This document shows positions 16,617 to 24,693 of a stretch of DNA of 64,000 nt, piece after piece. This DNA is from Oscillospiraceae bacterium (GTDB lineage: Bacteria > Bacillota > Clostridia > Oscillospirales > CAG-272). Each line of letters begins with the position of its first letter. Within the stretch, counting starts at the first letter, position 1. The stretch lies in the NCBI GenBank assembly GCA_015065385.1, contig SVQK01000044.1, positions 42,851 to 106,850 of the forward strand, given 5' to 3'. A model generated the notes under the pieces. It was not told where the DNA came from, searched no databases, and saw only the letters and a program-made list of their open reading frames with translations. A program made the position numbers and the translations under genes.

Positions 16617-16686
16617 TTCCGCATAATCCCGATCCGTTCGGACATACTTTCACCGGAACGACTCAGCGTCGGATCGGGAGGAAGAT

Positions 16687-17166
16687 ATGAAAAACTACGA
16701 ACGAGAAAACCGGAGCGGGGACGCTACGGGGGAGCTGCTGGCGGAGATGTACCGGAACGTGACCATGGGGGCGGAGAGTCTTGCGGCGGTGATCCCCGGG
16801 ATCCGCGCGGAACAGCTGATGACGAGCGTCACCGGGCAGATGGAGCAGTACGCGGATTTCACGAAGCAGACGGAAAAGCTCATGCGGCTCCGGGCGGAGG
16901 AACCGAAACAGCCGGGCCTTTTGAAAAAAGCGGCGACGCGGGGCGGGATCCTCGTGAACCGGCTGCTCAATCCCTCGGAGAAGAATATCTGCGACATGAT
17001 CGCCAAAGGGACGAGGACCGGCGCGGAGCAGCTTCAGGATAAAATGGAGGAGTTCGGAGCGCGCGGCACGTCTCAGGAGGCCGAAGAGCTCTGTCGGGAC
17101 ATTCTGAGCTTCGAAGAAGAAGAGATCATCCGGGCGGAGAAAATGGCGCGGATGCTCGGGGAATAA
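16687..17166 (+). CDS. small all-helical protein, ferritin-like pattern, function unknown
   Basis: A 159-residue soluble, nearly all-helical protein. Residues 14-60 ('LLAEMYRNVTMGAESLAAVIPGI...') and 100-159 form long amphipathic helices. I recall similar ~140-residue clostridial proteins beginning 'ELLAEIYQNVKMGSDS', which resemble a ferritin-like four-helix bundle, but no metal ligands are clear. No membrane segment or signal peptide is seen. It is a single-gene unit with GGAGGA before its ATG and a strong terminator behind it. I do not assign a function. Confidence 0.65.
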   Translation: MKNYERENRSGDATGELLAEMYRNVTMGAESLAAVIPGIRAEQLMTSVTGQMEQYADFTKQTEKLMRLRAEEPKQPGLLKKAATRGGILVNRLLNPSEKNICDMIAKGTRTGAEQLQDKMEEFGARGTSQEAEELCRDILSFEEEEIIRAEKMARMLGE

Positions 17167-17173
17167 GTCGAAA

Positions 17174-17239
17174 GACGCAGTTATCCGGTATGGAAACGGC
17201 TCTGCGGGTCGTTTTTCATCCGGATTTGCGTCTTTTTTT
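17174..17239 (+). terminator. terminator of the helical-protein gene
   Basis: GACGCA (17174) pairs with TGCGTC (17227) and ATCCGG (17183) with CCGGAT (17220). The stem is followed by an unbroken T-run to 17239. Confidence 0.75.
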
Positions 17240-17271
17240 CGTCCGGGAGGCAAAAAGCGGCTTTCCTCCCC

Positions 17272-17300
17272 TTGCGAACGCGCCGAAAATCTGCTATAAT
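17272..17300 (+). promoter_or_regulatory. promoter of the zinc-ribbon membrane protein gene
   Basis: TTGCGA (17272-17277), a 17-bp spacer and TATAAT (17295-17300), 35 bp before the start codon. Confidence 0.75.
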
Positions 17301-17335
17301 CCAGAAAGGAATAAAGCGGAGAAAGAGGTAGTCCC

Positions 17336-18100
17336 ATGGCGCGCTGTGCGAATTGCGGGCGGGAGATCCCCGAAGAAGACAAGACAAGGCTCTGCGAGGA
17401 CTGCAAGAGGATCATCCTGCCCTTTATCAAATTTATGGACGGCTCGGACACCCCCGCGGTCAAGAGGCTTTTGTCCAACGAGCCGAATCTCCGCATCGCG
17501 GGCGTGACGGACAGCGGGATGGATTATCTTTACCGCATCTGCGAGCTGAAGGACCGGAAAGCGCAGATCGCCCGGGAGTCGAAGGAAAATTCCAGCACCG
17601 CGGCTGCGTTCGGAACGGCTGCGGGGGGGAGCGGCGCGGGCAGCTCGGGCGGCTTCGGTAAAAAGAAGATCACCGCGCAGTCCCTTCCGCCATCCCAGTC
17701 GGCGAAGGGCGATTCGCAGGATCCCCCGTCCGGTCAGGGGCAGTCGGAGGTCTCCGATTCGAAGTCGCAGACAAAACCGGCGGATCAAAAACGCGAAAAG
17801 AAGAGCAAACCGCTTGCCGGGGAGCCGGATGCGAACGCCGGACGGACTTCCGACGCCGACCGGGGGTGGGAGGATGATTCCGCCGTCGGACGCGCCCTCC
17901 CCGCCGCAAAGTGGATCATGATCCTCGCCGGAACCGCCTCCCTTTTGTGGTTCGCCGCAAAGATCGTGACGCGGACCTTTGTGGGAGAGTCGCTTGCGGA
18001 CAGCATCGACGTGGGAGCTCTCGCCGCCGCGCTGTCCTCTTATTCCGGCGCGTATGCGGCCGAAACCGTGCGGAAAATGCTCGACCGCATGGGGAAATAA
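17336..18100 (+). CDS. zinc-ribbon protein with one membrane segment
   Basis: A 254-residue protein in three parts. An N-terminal zinc ribbon has Cys4, Cys7, Cys20 and Cys23 (CANCG...CEDC). A middle region of about 100 residues is Ser/Gly/Lys/Gln-rich and probably disordered. A single membrane helix follows near residue 190 ('WIMILAGTASLLWFAAKIV') and then a short helical tail. There is no signal peptide, so the ribbon is likely cytoplasmic. It has its own promoter and terminator. I do not recognise a family; it may be a membrane-tethered regulator. Confidence 0.7.
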   Translation: MARCANCGREIPEEDKTRLCEDCKRIILPFIKFMDGSDTPAVKRLLSNEPNLRIAGVTDSGMDYLYRICELKDRKAQIARESKENSSTAAAFGTAAGGSGAGSSGGFGKKKITAQSLPPSQSAKGDSQDPPSGQGQSEVSDSKSQTKPADQKREKKSKPLAGEPDANAGRTSDADRGWEDDSAVGRALPAAKWIMILAGTASLLWFAAKIVTRTFVGESLADSIDVGALAAALSSYSGAYAAETVRKMLDRMGK

Positions 18101-18116
18101 GCGAAATCCGTTCAAC

Positions 18117-18180
18117 GAAAAAACTGTCGCCCTCCGCCTCCGGTCACGGATCGATCGGAGCAGAGGAGCGGCAGTTTTAT
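18117..18180. terminator. terminator after the zinc-ribbon gene, overlapping the R2 left end
   Basis: AAAACTG at the left pairs with CAGTTTT at the right (about 18172-18178), with interrupted pairing of CGC, CTCC and CCG inside. The A-run and T-run on the two sides make it look bidirectional. Its right arm runs into the left end of the R2 repeat. Confidence 0.6.
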
Positions 18181-18566
18181 TGCTGGTACAGTAAACTTAT
18201 ACTATTCTCAGCCTAAAAGGCTAACTTTATGGGTTTTGAACGCTTCATGTAGGAGGCGAATCGCCTTGCGGCTCAACTTGTTGAGCGGATGGGCATTGCG
18301 TGCGATAACTCTGATAAGGTTGGATAGCTAAATTGGTGTGCTGAAGGTAAGCAATACTGTATGGGTACAGCCAATCCTTTTCCCCTTTCAAAGTTCTTTG
18401 CCGGCTCAACTTGTTGAGCGAGCTTTCATCCGAATGAAAGCCGCGTTTCTCCTTTTAGCTTGAGATTAGTATGAACGCCGGTTTTCAAACGCACGGCTGC
18501 CGGAGCCCTTGATTGGCTTGGCTTTCAAACACAGGATACCAATTCCGGCAGCATTCTGCTTGTCAG
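18171..18566. repeat. R2 repeat, interrupted copy A
   Basis: The left part (about 18171-18195) and right part (about 18472-18566) match 47911-47937 and 47938-48031 of the intact R2 copy. In the right part GCTGCCGGA (18496) pairs perfectly with TCCGGCAGC (18544); the other copy has one G-U pair at the same place. The two parts are separated by the inserted element 18196-18475. It ends 15 bp from the stop codon of glnA, which reads toward it. Confidence 0.7.
18196..18475. mobile_element. MITE-like non-coding element inserted in R2
   Basis: The two ends are imperfect inverted repeats: 18196-18220 (CTTATACTATTCTCAG...) and 18451-18475, matching at about 20 of 25 positions. Inside are two copies of the palindrome GCTCAACTTGTTGAGC (near 18274 and 18404), the hairpin GCTTTCAT-CCGA-ATGAAAGC (about 18422-18441) and a GGCGA/TCGCC pair. 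No open frame of note exists, so it cannot encode its own transposase. The other R2 copy (47938) shows the uninterrupted site. The end sequence recurs at 35384-35398. Confidence 0.65.
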
Positions 18567-18580
18567 CGGAGCAAGTTCAG

Positions 18581-20677
18581 TTATTCCACCCCGAACAGCA
18601 GGGCGGCGTAGGTGGGATAGGGCCAGTATTTTTCGGCGGTTCTGGATTCGGCGGCGTCGCAGAGGGCTCTGAGCTCCGTCATGGGGTGCGTGACGATGTA
18701 CCGGGCGGCGTCGGCCTGCGCCATGGCGTCCTTGTTTCCGGACATGGATTCGACGGCGGTCTGAAGCTCGTCCGTCTTCGCCGTGATCTCCCGGTAGAGA
18801 CCGGACAGGCGGGCGGCAAGCTCCCCTTCCGATCCGCCGAGATCCGGGGACAGGTTTTTGAGGGCGGCGGCGGTCTCGGCCAGATCCTTCGAGCAGGCGG
18901 CGACGGCGGGGAGGATCTCCTTCCGGGCCATGTCGATCATGGTGTTGGCCTCGATCCGGATGGTCTTCGCGTAGTTCTCGAGGGCGATTTCACGCCGCGA
19001 GCGCATCTCCACCTCCGTGAATACGCCGTGGGAGGTGAAGAGCCGGACGTTCTTCTCGTCGAGGAAATGCGTGAGCGCCTCGGGCGTGGAGGACAGGTTC
19101 GAGAGCCCGCGTTCCTCCGTCGCCTCCCGGATCCAGTTTTCGTCGTAGCCGTTGCCGTTGAAGATGATCCGGCGGTGCTCGCGGACGGTTTTGCGGATCA
19201 GGTGGTTGAGCATGTAGGTGAAGTCCTCGGCGGCTTCAAGACGGTCGGCGAACACCCGGAGCGCCTCGGCCACGGCGGTGTTCAGGGCGGTGTTGCAGTC
19301 TGCCACGGACTGGGAGGATCCCACCATGCGGAATTCGAACTTGTTGCCGGTGAAGGCGAAGGGAGAGGTCCGGTTCCGGTCGGTGTTGTCCATGGGAAAG
19401 GAGGGCAGGGCGTCCACGCCAAGCTGCAGCTTCACCTTTTCCTTGGGGTCGTAGGTCTTGTGGGCCTCCAGCGTTTCGAGGATCGCCGTAAGCTCGTCCC
19501 CGAGGAATATGGAGATCACAGCCGGAGGAGCCTCTGCCATGCCGAGCCGGTGGTCGTTCCCGGCGGACGCGGTGCTGATGCGCAAGAGATCCTGATATTC
19601 GTCCACAGCCTTGATGACGGCGCAGAGGAACAGAAGAAACTGCGCGTTTTCCGAGGGAGTGTCGCCCGGCGTCAGAAGGTTCGTGCCGTCGCTTGTGCCG
19701 AGGGACCAGTTGTTGTGCTTGCCGGATCCGTTGACGCCGGCGAAGGGCTTCTCGTGGAGGAGGCAGACCAGATCGTGCCGTTTGGCGACCTTCTGCATCA
19801 TCTCCATGGTGAGCTGGTTGTGATCCACGGCGATCCCGGTGCGGCTGTAAACCGGAGCGAGTTCGTGCTGAGCGGGGGCGGCCTCGTTGTGTTCCGTCTT
19901 GGCGAGGATTCCGAGCTTCCAGAGCTCCTCGTCCAGATCCTTCATAAAGGCGTCCACCTGCGGCTTGAGCGTCCCGAAATAGTGGTCGTCCAGCTCCTGA
20001 CCCTTGGGAGGACGGGCGCCGAAAAGGGTCCGCCCCGTGAAGATCAGATCCCGTCTCTGATCGTAGAGCTTCTTCGGCACGAGGAAATACTCCTGTTCCG
20101 GCCCGACGTAGGTGTGGACGCGGGTGACGGTCGTCCGGGGATCGAACAGGCGGAGGATCCTCAGCGCCTGCGTGTTGAGCGCGTCCATGGAGCGGAGCAG
20201 GGGGGTCTTCTTGTCCAGCGCGTGCCCGCCGTAGGAACAGAACGCCGTCGGGATGCAGAGGGTGCGGTCCTTGATGAAGGCGTAGGCGGTGGGGTCCCAC
20301 GCGGTGTAGCCCCGGGCTTCGAACGTCGCGCGCAGGCCGCCGGAGGGGAAGGAGGACGCGTCGGGTTCGCCCCGGACCAGCTCTTTCCCGGAGAATTCCA
20401 TGATGATCTTTCCGTCGCCCGCGGGGGAGATGAAACTGTCGTGCTTTTCCGCGGTGACGCCGGACAGGGGCTGGAACCAGTGGGTGAAATGGGTGCACCC
20501 TTTTTCGATGGCCCAGTCCTTCATGGCGTTGGCTACGACGTCGGCGATGGCGGGATCCAGCCCCTTCCCCTCGTCCATGGTCGTTTTCAGGGAGCGGTAG
20601 GTGTCGCGGGGCAGACGGGCTCTCATGACGGAGTCGTTGAATACAAGGGTGCCGAAATAATCCGAGACGTTCGGCAT
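18581..20677 (-). CDS. glnA: glutamine synthetase, type III (GlnN)
   Basis: Makes glutamine from glutamate, ammonia and ATP; the type III enzyme is a large dodecamer found in Bacteroides and many clostridia. The 698-residue length is right for type III (type I is about 450). The N-terminal 'VSDYFGTLVFND', 'GCTHFTHWFQPLSG' and 'NKFEFRMVGSSQS' regions are type III signatures. The start at 20677 is chosen because GAGGAGG sits 5 bases upstream; the frame continues 11 codons further. It has its own promoter and no ammonium transporter or regulator nearby. Confidence 0.95.
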   Translation of the reverse strand: MPNVSDYFGTLVFNDSVMRARLPRDTYRSLKTTMDEGKGLDPAIADVVANAMKDWAIEKGCTHFTHWFQPLSGVTAEKHDSFISPAGDGKIIMEFSGKELVRGEPDASSFPSGGLRATFEARGYTAWDPTAYAFIKDRTLCIPTAFCSYGGHALDKKTPLLRSMDALNTQALRILRLFDPRTTVTRVHTYVGPEQEYFLVPKKLYDQRRDLIFTGRTLFGARPPKGQELDDHYFGTLKPQVDAFMKDLDEELWKLGILAKTEHNEAAPAQHELAPVYSRTGIAVDHNQLTMEMMQKVAKRHDLVCLLHEKPFAGVNGSGKHNNWSLGTSDGTNLLTPGDTPSENAQFLLFLCAVIKAVDEYQDLLRISTASAGNDHRLGMAEAPPAVISIFLGDELTAILETLEAHKTYDPKEKVKLQLGVDALPSFPMDNTDRNRTSPFAFTGNKFEFRMVGSSQSVADCNTALNTAVAEALRVFADRLEAAEDFTYMLNHLIRKTVREHRRIIFNGNGYDENWIREATEERGLSNLSSTPEALTHFLDEKNVRLFTSHGVFTEVEMRSRREIALENYAKTIRIEANTMIDMARKEILPAVAACSKDLAETAAALKNLSPDLGGSEGELAARLSGLYREITAKTDELQTAVESMSGNKDAMAQADAARYIVTHPMTELRALCDAAESRTAEKYWPYPTYAALLFGVE

Positions 20678-20712
20678 AGGCTCCTCCTCGGTGCGGCGTT
20701 GATGTTTCAACT

Positions 20713-20741
20713 ATTATAGCGCAGATCCCGCGAGATTGCAA
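20713..20741 (-). promoter_or_regulatory. glnA promoter
   Basis: On the minus strand TTGCAA, a 17-bp spacer and TATAAT (plus-strand 20736-20741 and 20713-20718), about 35 bp before the glnA start. Confidence 0.8.
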
Positions 20742-20852
20742 GGTTGGCGGCGTTATTTTCCGCGGTTTTGTCGAAACGGCGAAAAGCGGGTTCTCTCCCG
20801 GGCGTGTTCTCGGTTCATTTGCCACGGGAGGGGCGGAATTTCCGGAAAAAAC

Positions 20853-20881
20853 TGTACATCCGGGCCGGGATGTGGTATAAT
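20853..20881 (+). promoter_or_regulatory. promoter of the ABC ATPase gene
   Basis: TGTACA (20853-20858), a 17-bp spacer and TATAAT (20876-20881) with an extended TGG before the -10. Confidence 0.65.
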
Positions 20882-20935
20882 TCCCTAAAAAGTGCGCCGA
20901 ACGAGGACGAACAAGAACGAAGGAGGGCGGAGAGA

Positions 20936-21640
20936 ATGAACAGGGAAGCCGCCGTGCGCCCGATCCTCACCTGCCGGGATCTATCCGTGGGATACGGGGA
21001 GGCCGTGCTCTGCTCGGGAATCTCCCTGACGATCCGCGAGGGGGAATATGTTTCGCTGGTCGGGCCGCGCGGATCCGGAAAAAGCGCGCTGATCGCCACC
21101 ATGCTCGGAGCGCTCGAACCGATGGCCGGAGAGGTGATTTTTGAAAACGGACTCCGGCGGGAACAGATCGGGTGCATGCCGCAGGACAGCGAGATCCGCG
21201 GAACCGCCACCGTCCGGGATACGGTCCTCGCGGGATGCCTCGGCCAGATGCGCCACCTCTTCGTCGGGCGGGCGGAGCGGCGCATGGCGATGGAACAGCT
21301 CGAGCGGCTGGGCGTCGCAGATCTGGAAAAGCGGCGGATCGGAGAACTCTCGGGCGGTCAGCGTCAGCGGGTGTTTCTCGCCCGCGCGCTCTGCGGGAAG
21401 AAGCGGCTTCTGCTTTTGGACGAGCCGCTGAAAGGGCTGGACGTGGCCGCGCGGGACGAGCTGTTCTCTGAGATCGCCCGGATCCGGGAGGAGGACGGAT
21501 GCGCCGTTGTGATGGTGGACTCGGAGGCGATCGACGGAACGGTGCTGCATATCTCCGATACGGTCCGGTTCTGCGGTCCGGTCGAGGAATACGCCCGCTC
21601 CCTCCCCGGACAGCTCACCTTCTCCGGGCATATCCTGTAG
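20936..21640 (+). CDS. ABC transporter ATP-binding protein, metal-type, no permease nearby
   Basis: A 234-residue ATPase with Walker A 'GPRGSGKSA', a Q-loop near 'IGCMPQDSEI', signature 'LSGGQRQRVFLARAL' and Walker B 'LLLLDEPLKGLD'. The length and the 'LSVGYGEAVLCSGISL' start resemble zinc/manganese (ZnuC-like) or iron importers. However, no permease or binding-protein gene is adjacent, so the substrate is not known. The start at 20936 follows AGGAGGGCGGAGAGA. The frame is open further upstream but lacks coding character. An ACT-domain gene follows after 99 bp and may be co-transcribed. Confidence 0.8.
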   Translation: MNREAAVRPILTCRDLSVGYGEAVLCSGISLTIREGEYVSLVGPRGSGKSALIATMLGALEPMAGEVIFENGLRREQIGCMPQDSEIRGTATVRDTVLAGCLGQMRHLFVGRAERRMAMEQLERLGVADLEKRRIGELSGGQRQRVFLARALCGKKRLLLLDEPLKGLDVAARDELFSEIARIREEDGCAVVMVDSEAIDGTVLHISDTVRFCGPVEEYARSLPGQLTFSGHIL

Positions 21641-21739
21641 GAGCGGGAGAGTATTGTACGGACCGCAGCGGAGCGTTTGTGCGGCGGTTCGAGCGCTGAC
21701 GGGTCGGATCGGCGGATCCGGCGGAGAAAGGACGGGAAA

Positions 21740-22105
21740 ATGGATCTGAGTATTCTGCCCCACCGGCTGACCGTGTGCAAGGTCCCCGGGGTCGGGGCGG
21801 TCGATGTGAGCGCATCGTTTTACTTCATCGGGAGAACCGACGAGGAGATCTCCCTTGTGTGCCGGACGGAGGACGTTCCCGGATCGGCCGCGGAGCGCGA
21901 GGACGGGTGGCGGGCCTTCCGGATCGTCGGGACGCTGGATTTTTCGCTGACCGGCATTCTTGCCCGTCTTTCCGGGATCCTCGCGGAAAGCAGCATCGGG
22001 ATTTTCGCCGTGTCTACCTTTAATACCGACTATTTTCTCGTGAAGGAAGAGAATCTCGACCGGGCAAAGACGGCGCTCGAGGAGGCAGGGTACAGGTTTG
22101 TGTAA
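21740..22105 (+). CDS. ACT-domain protein
   Basis: A 121-residue protein beginning 'MDLSILPHRLTVCKV', a start typical of small ACT-domain proteins in Bacillota. The ACT fold is seen in 'LDFSLTGILARLSGILAESSIGIFAVSTFNTDYFLVKEENLDRA'. ACT domains bind amino acids or other small ligands; this family is uncharacterised. It is translated from GGAGAAAGGACGGG. It ends at a strong terminator. Confidence 0.85.
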   Translation: MDLSILPHRLTVCKVPGVGAVDVSASFYFIGRTDEEISLVCRTEDVPGSAAEREDGWRAFRIVGTLDFSLTGILARLSGILAESSIGIFAVSTFNTDYFLVKEENLDRAKTALEEAGYRFV

Positions 22106-22127
22106 GAGACCGTACAGACAGGAGAAT

Positions 22128-22192
22128 ATCCCCCGCAGTCCGGAAGAAAACGGAGCAAAGTCCGTCCGAAGCTGCGGGGGATTTTGTTATTT
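22128..22192 (+). terminator. terminator after the ACT gene
   Basis: ATCCCCCGCAG (22128-22138) pairs with CTGCGGGGGAT (22172-22182) and is followed by TTTTGTTATTT. Confidence 0.8.
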
Positions 22193-22237
22193 GCGTATGT
22201 CAGCGTTGAGGAATTGTCCGTTTGGAGCGATTCCGGC

Positions 22238-23539
22238 TCACCGTCTTCCGCCCCGGATCATGCCGCCGAAGGAGCCCGTTTGCATGCCGCCGCCCATCAT
22301 GGAAGCGGTGATGCCGTTCACGGTCTGTCCGTTGACGGTGATTGTGCCGCCCGTGCAGGATGCCGTGCCGTCATAGTCGAAGGCGGACATGGCGGATGTG
22401 ATGTTGATCGTGCCGCCCGAGACGTAAATGTTTCCGTTGGAGTCGATGGCATCCGTGTCGCCCTGACCGACGCTCACATTGACGGTGCCGCCCGCGATCT
22501 CGACGGCGGTTTCGTACGCAGAGCTTTTGTCGGCTCCGTTGATGCCGTCGTCCGTGCCGGTCACATTGACCGTTCCGCCGTTGATCTGAACGTACGTCCC
22601 CTCGATCCCTTCCGCGCCGGATACGGTGATCTTTCCGTCATCGATCTGGATGAACGAGGTGCCGTGGATGGCGTCGTCGGAGGCCGTGACGCTGAGCGTG
22701 CCGCCGCCGATCCAGATGTAACCGAGGCTGTCGTCGTCATCGTTTTCGGCATGGAGGCCGTCCTTTTTGGAGTTTACGGTGATCGTGCCGTCATAAATCA
22801 CGATGGAGTCGTTGGCTTCGAGCGCGTCCAGCTGTGCCGTCACAGTCAGCGTGCCGCCCGTGATTTTGAGGTCGTCCTTCGAGGTGATGCCGTTGCCCTT
22901 CGAAGAGGTGACGGTGAGGGTTCCCTTGCCGTTCAGAACGAGGTCTTCCTTCGAGTAGATCACGGCGTCAGTGCCCGTTTCGCCGTCAGCCTTGAAGGTT
23001 CCGGTGACAGTCAGGGTGTTCTTGCTGCCTTCGGTCGTGGTGACGAAGACTTTGTCCGCGGAAACCGCATAGATAGCCGGGAAGCTGTCGTTGGTGACGC
23101 TCACGCCGTCGAGGACAAGCTGGATTTTCGCCTCTTTGTCGGCCTCGATCTTCACGGTACAGTTCGACGCGGATCCCTTGAGAATGTAAACGCCTTCTTC
23201 GGTGATTGTAACGGTCTGTCTGTTCTTCACGGTGACGGTCTCGGCTTCTTCAAGGTCCGCGGTCTGTTTCAGATCCCGCTTCGAGAAGAGCTCGTCGGAG
23301 GTGACGATCCCGCCGGTGAGGTCAGCGTAGGAGAACGCGCCGGCCTTTGCGGAATACCCGCCCGTCATGCCGCCTGTAAAGCCGCCGGTCATTCCGCCCG
23401 TCAGCGTCCGGCTCTGCGCCCCGGAGAAGGAGCGGGCGGAAGAACTGTTCATGGAAGCGGCGGAAACGGCGGTGGCCGCGGAGAGGAGCGTGGCTCCGGC
23501 GATAAGCGTGACGATGATTTTTCTGGTGATGGTTTTCAT
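22238..23539 (-). CDS. secreted right-handed beta-helix carbohydrate-binding protein (Cthe_2159/DUF4353 type)
   Basis: A 433-residue exported protein. A signal peptide (about 1-27) is followed by a Gly/Met/Thr-rich repeat (GGMTGGFTGGMTGGY) and then a long run of beta-helix coils such as 'GKGTLTVTSSKGNGITSKDDLKITGGTLTV', 'SLGYIWIGGGTLSVTASDDAIHG' and 'AVEIAGGTVNVS'. Repeated Asp-Asp/Gly turns fit calcium binding in the family. Cthe_2159 of Clostridium thermocellum binds cellulose and acidic sugars. The C-terminus is again Gly/Met-rich (MMGGGMQTGSFGGM). A -10-like TATAAT (minus strand, plus 23611-23616) lies about 70 bp upstream, without a clear -35. Confidence 0.85.
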   Translation of the reverse strand: MKTITRKIIVTLIAGATLLSAATAVSAASMNSSSARSFSGAQSRTLTGGMTGGFTGGMTGGYSAKAGAFSYADLTGGIVTSDELFSKRDLKQTADLEEAETVTVKNRQTVTITEEGVYILKGSASNCTVKIEADKEAKIQLVLDGVSVTNDSFPAIYAVSADKVFVTTTEGSKNTLTVTGTFKADGETGTDAVIYSKEDLVLNGKGTLTVTSSKGNGITSKDDLKITGGTLTVTAQLDALEANDSIVIYDGTITVNSKKDGLHAENDDDDSLGYIWIGGGTLSVTASDDAIHGTSFIQIDDGKITVSGAEGIEGTYVQINGGTVNVTGTDDGINGADKSSAYETAVEIAGGTVNVSVGQGDTDAIDSNGNIYVSGGTINITSAMSAFDYDGTASCTGGTITVNGQTVNGITASMMGGGMQTGSFGGMIRGGRR

Positions 23540-23826
23540 GATCCTTGTCCTTTCTGTGCGGTGATGTCCGCGTGTCCCGTGTGCCGGGGTTGTTTTCTGT
23601 TGATGGCCGTATTATACAGGGGCAATCTGACGAGCCGAGGGCGGGTATGTGAACGTTTGAGGAAATCGGGGCGGCGGTTTTCGGGGCGGATCGTGAAGCG
23701 CGCTTTTCACGAAAGGCCTGATTTGTTCACACAGCGCACGATAATGCTCTGTATCACCGAACTTGCGGAAAGCCGTCCGTCTTCGCGGCATCTGCGGCGG
23801 TTCCCGTCTTCCGAACGAGAAAGCCG
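23540..23826. other. gap between the beta-helix gene and the hsp20 terminator
   Basis: I see no gene here. It contains the possible minus-strand -10 TATAAT (plus 23611-23616) of the beta-helix gene and nothing else I can assign. Confidence 0.5.
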
Positions 23827-23860
23827 AAAAAATCCCCGCCGGATTTGTTCCGACGGGGAA
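23827..23860 (-). terminator. terminator of hsp20
   Basis: On the minus strand TCCCCGTCGG pairs with CCGGCGGGGA (plus 23850-23859 and 23833-23842, one mismatch) and is followed by TTTTTTC. Confidence 0.75.
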
Positions 23861-23893
23861 TGAGATTGTTTTGGGACTGTTGTCTCGGGTTAA

Positions 23894-24355
23894 TCATTCG
23901 ATGACGATGGTCTTCTTTTCGGGGAGCTTCGGGGTGTCCTTCTTCGGGACGGACAGGGTCAGAAGTCCGTGCTCCATCTTGGCCTTGATGTCTTCCTCGG
24001 TGAGGTTTTCGCCGACGTAGAAGCTGCGCTGCATCGCCCCGGAGTATCTCTCCTGACGGATCAGCTTGCCCTGGGTGCCGTTCTCGTCCTTGTCGAGGTT
24101 CTTCGCCGCGCTGACGGTCAGATAACCGTTTTCAAGGTTGATGGTGACGTCTTCCTTCTTGAAGCCCGGCAGGTCGATGGCGATCTCGTAACGGTCGTCA
24201 TGCTCGGTGACGTCGGTCTTCATGACGTGGGCGGCGTTCTTGCCGTAGAGCTTCTTTTCGATGTTCTTCAGCTCGCGTTCGGTCGGGAATCCGAACCAGT
24301 CGTCAAACAGGTTTTCTCCGAATAATCCGTTGTCTCTCCAAATGCTCGGTAACAT
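23894..24355 (-). CDS. small heat shock protein Hsp20/alpha-crystallin
   Basis: A 153-residue ATP-independent holdase. The N-terminal 'MLPSIWRDNGLFGENLFDDWFGFP' matches clostridial Hsp18-type proteins. The alpha-crystallin domain spans about residues 45-140, with 'YEIAIDLPGFKKEDV' and the end 'MEHGLLTLSVPKK'. A C-terminal basic/hydrophobic tail follows. The gene has a leader of about 155 nt and is under a CIRCE/HrcA-type operator (24537-24563), so it should be heat-induced. Confidence 0.95.
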   Translation of the reverse strand: MLPSIWRDNGLFGENLFDDWFGFPTERELKNIEKKLYGKNAAHVMKTDVTEHDDRYEIAIDLPGFKKEDVTINLENGYLTVSAAKNLDKDENGTQGKLIRQERYSGAMQRSFYVGENLTEEDIKAKMEHGLLTLSVPKKDTPKLPEKKTIVIE

Positions 24356-24520
24356 AGGTCAGACCTCCTGTCTCAACAGCCGTTCGTCCTGATTTTCCGC
24401 TCGATGATCCGGGCGGGAGGCGGACGGTTTTCTGATGAGCAAGGGATGGAGGGGTTCTGATTCCGCCGGGAAGACCCGCCTCCCGGTCTTTGGAATCTCT
24501 CTGTTCCTTTGTTCGGCTGT

Positions 24521-24549
24521 ATTATAGCACCGTTCGTTAGCACTGTCAA
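24521..24549 (-). promoter_or_regulatory. hsp20 promoter, perfect sigma-A consensus
   Basis: On the minus strand TTGACA (plus 24544-24549), a 17-bp spacer and TATAAT (plus 24521-24526). The -35 lies inside the CIRCE operator, so bound repressor would directly block RNA polymerase. Confidence 0.9.
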
Positions 24550-24563
24550 GAGGAGAGTGCTAA
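24537..24563. promoter_or_regulatory. CIRCE operator (HrcA binding site)
   Basis: TTAGCACTG, nine bases, then GAGTGCTAA. This is the CIRCE consensus TTAGCACTC-N9-GAGTGCTAA with one change in one arm. The changed base is the C of the overlapping TTGACA -35 hexamer read on the minus strand. HrcA, encoded elsewhere, is the known repressor of CIRCE sites, classically at groESL and dnaK operons. Confidence 0.93.
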
Positions 24564-24619
24564 AAATCCGGTGAAAACTGTGTGAAAGTTTTGTGGAGTT
24601 TTGAACGCCGCCCGCCCGC

Positions 24620-24648
24620 TTGCAATCCCGCCCGGCGCATGGTATAAT
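24620..24648 (+). promoter_or_regulatory. promoter of the SDR gene
   Basis: TTGCAA (24620-24625), a 17-bp spacer and TATAAT (24643-24648), with an extended TGG before the -10. Confidence 0.8.
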
Positions 24649-24693
24649 GCGGGTGCGGGGGTGCAAATCGAATCCCGCGGAGGAGGAATCGGC

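Noticed and set aside
18271..18420. Repeated GGCTCAACTTGTTGAGCG suggesting a CRISPR-like array
   Set aside because: Only two palindromic copies about 130 bp apart, inside an element with inverted ends; no regular repeats or cas genes.
18509..20719. A 736-codon plus-strand frame opposite glnA
   Set aside because: Shadow of the type III glutamine synthetase gene.
23341..23410. Short direct repeats (GGMTGG coding)
   Set aside because: They are in-frame glycine-rich repeats of the beta-helix protein, not a DNA-level repeat element.
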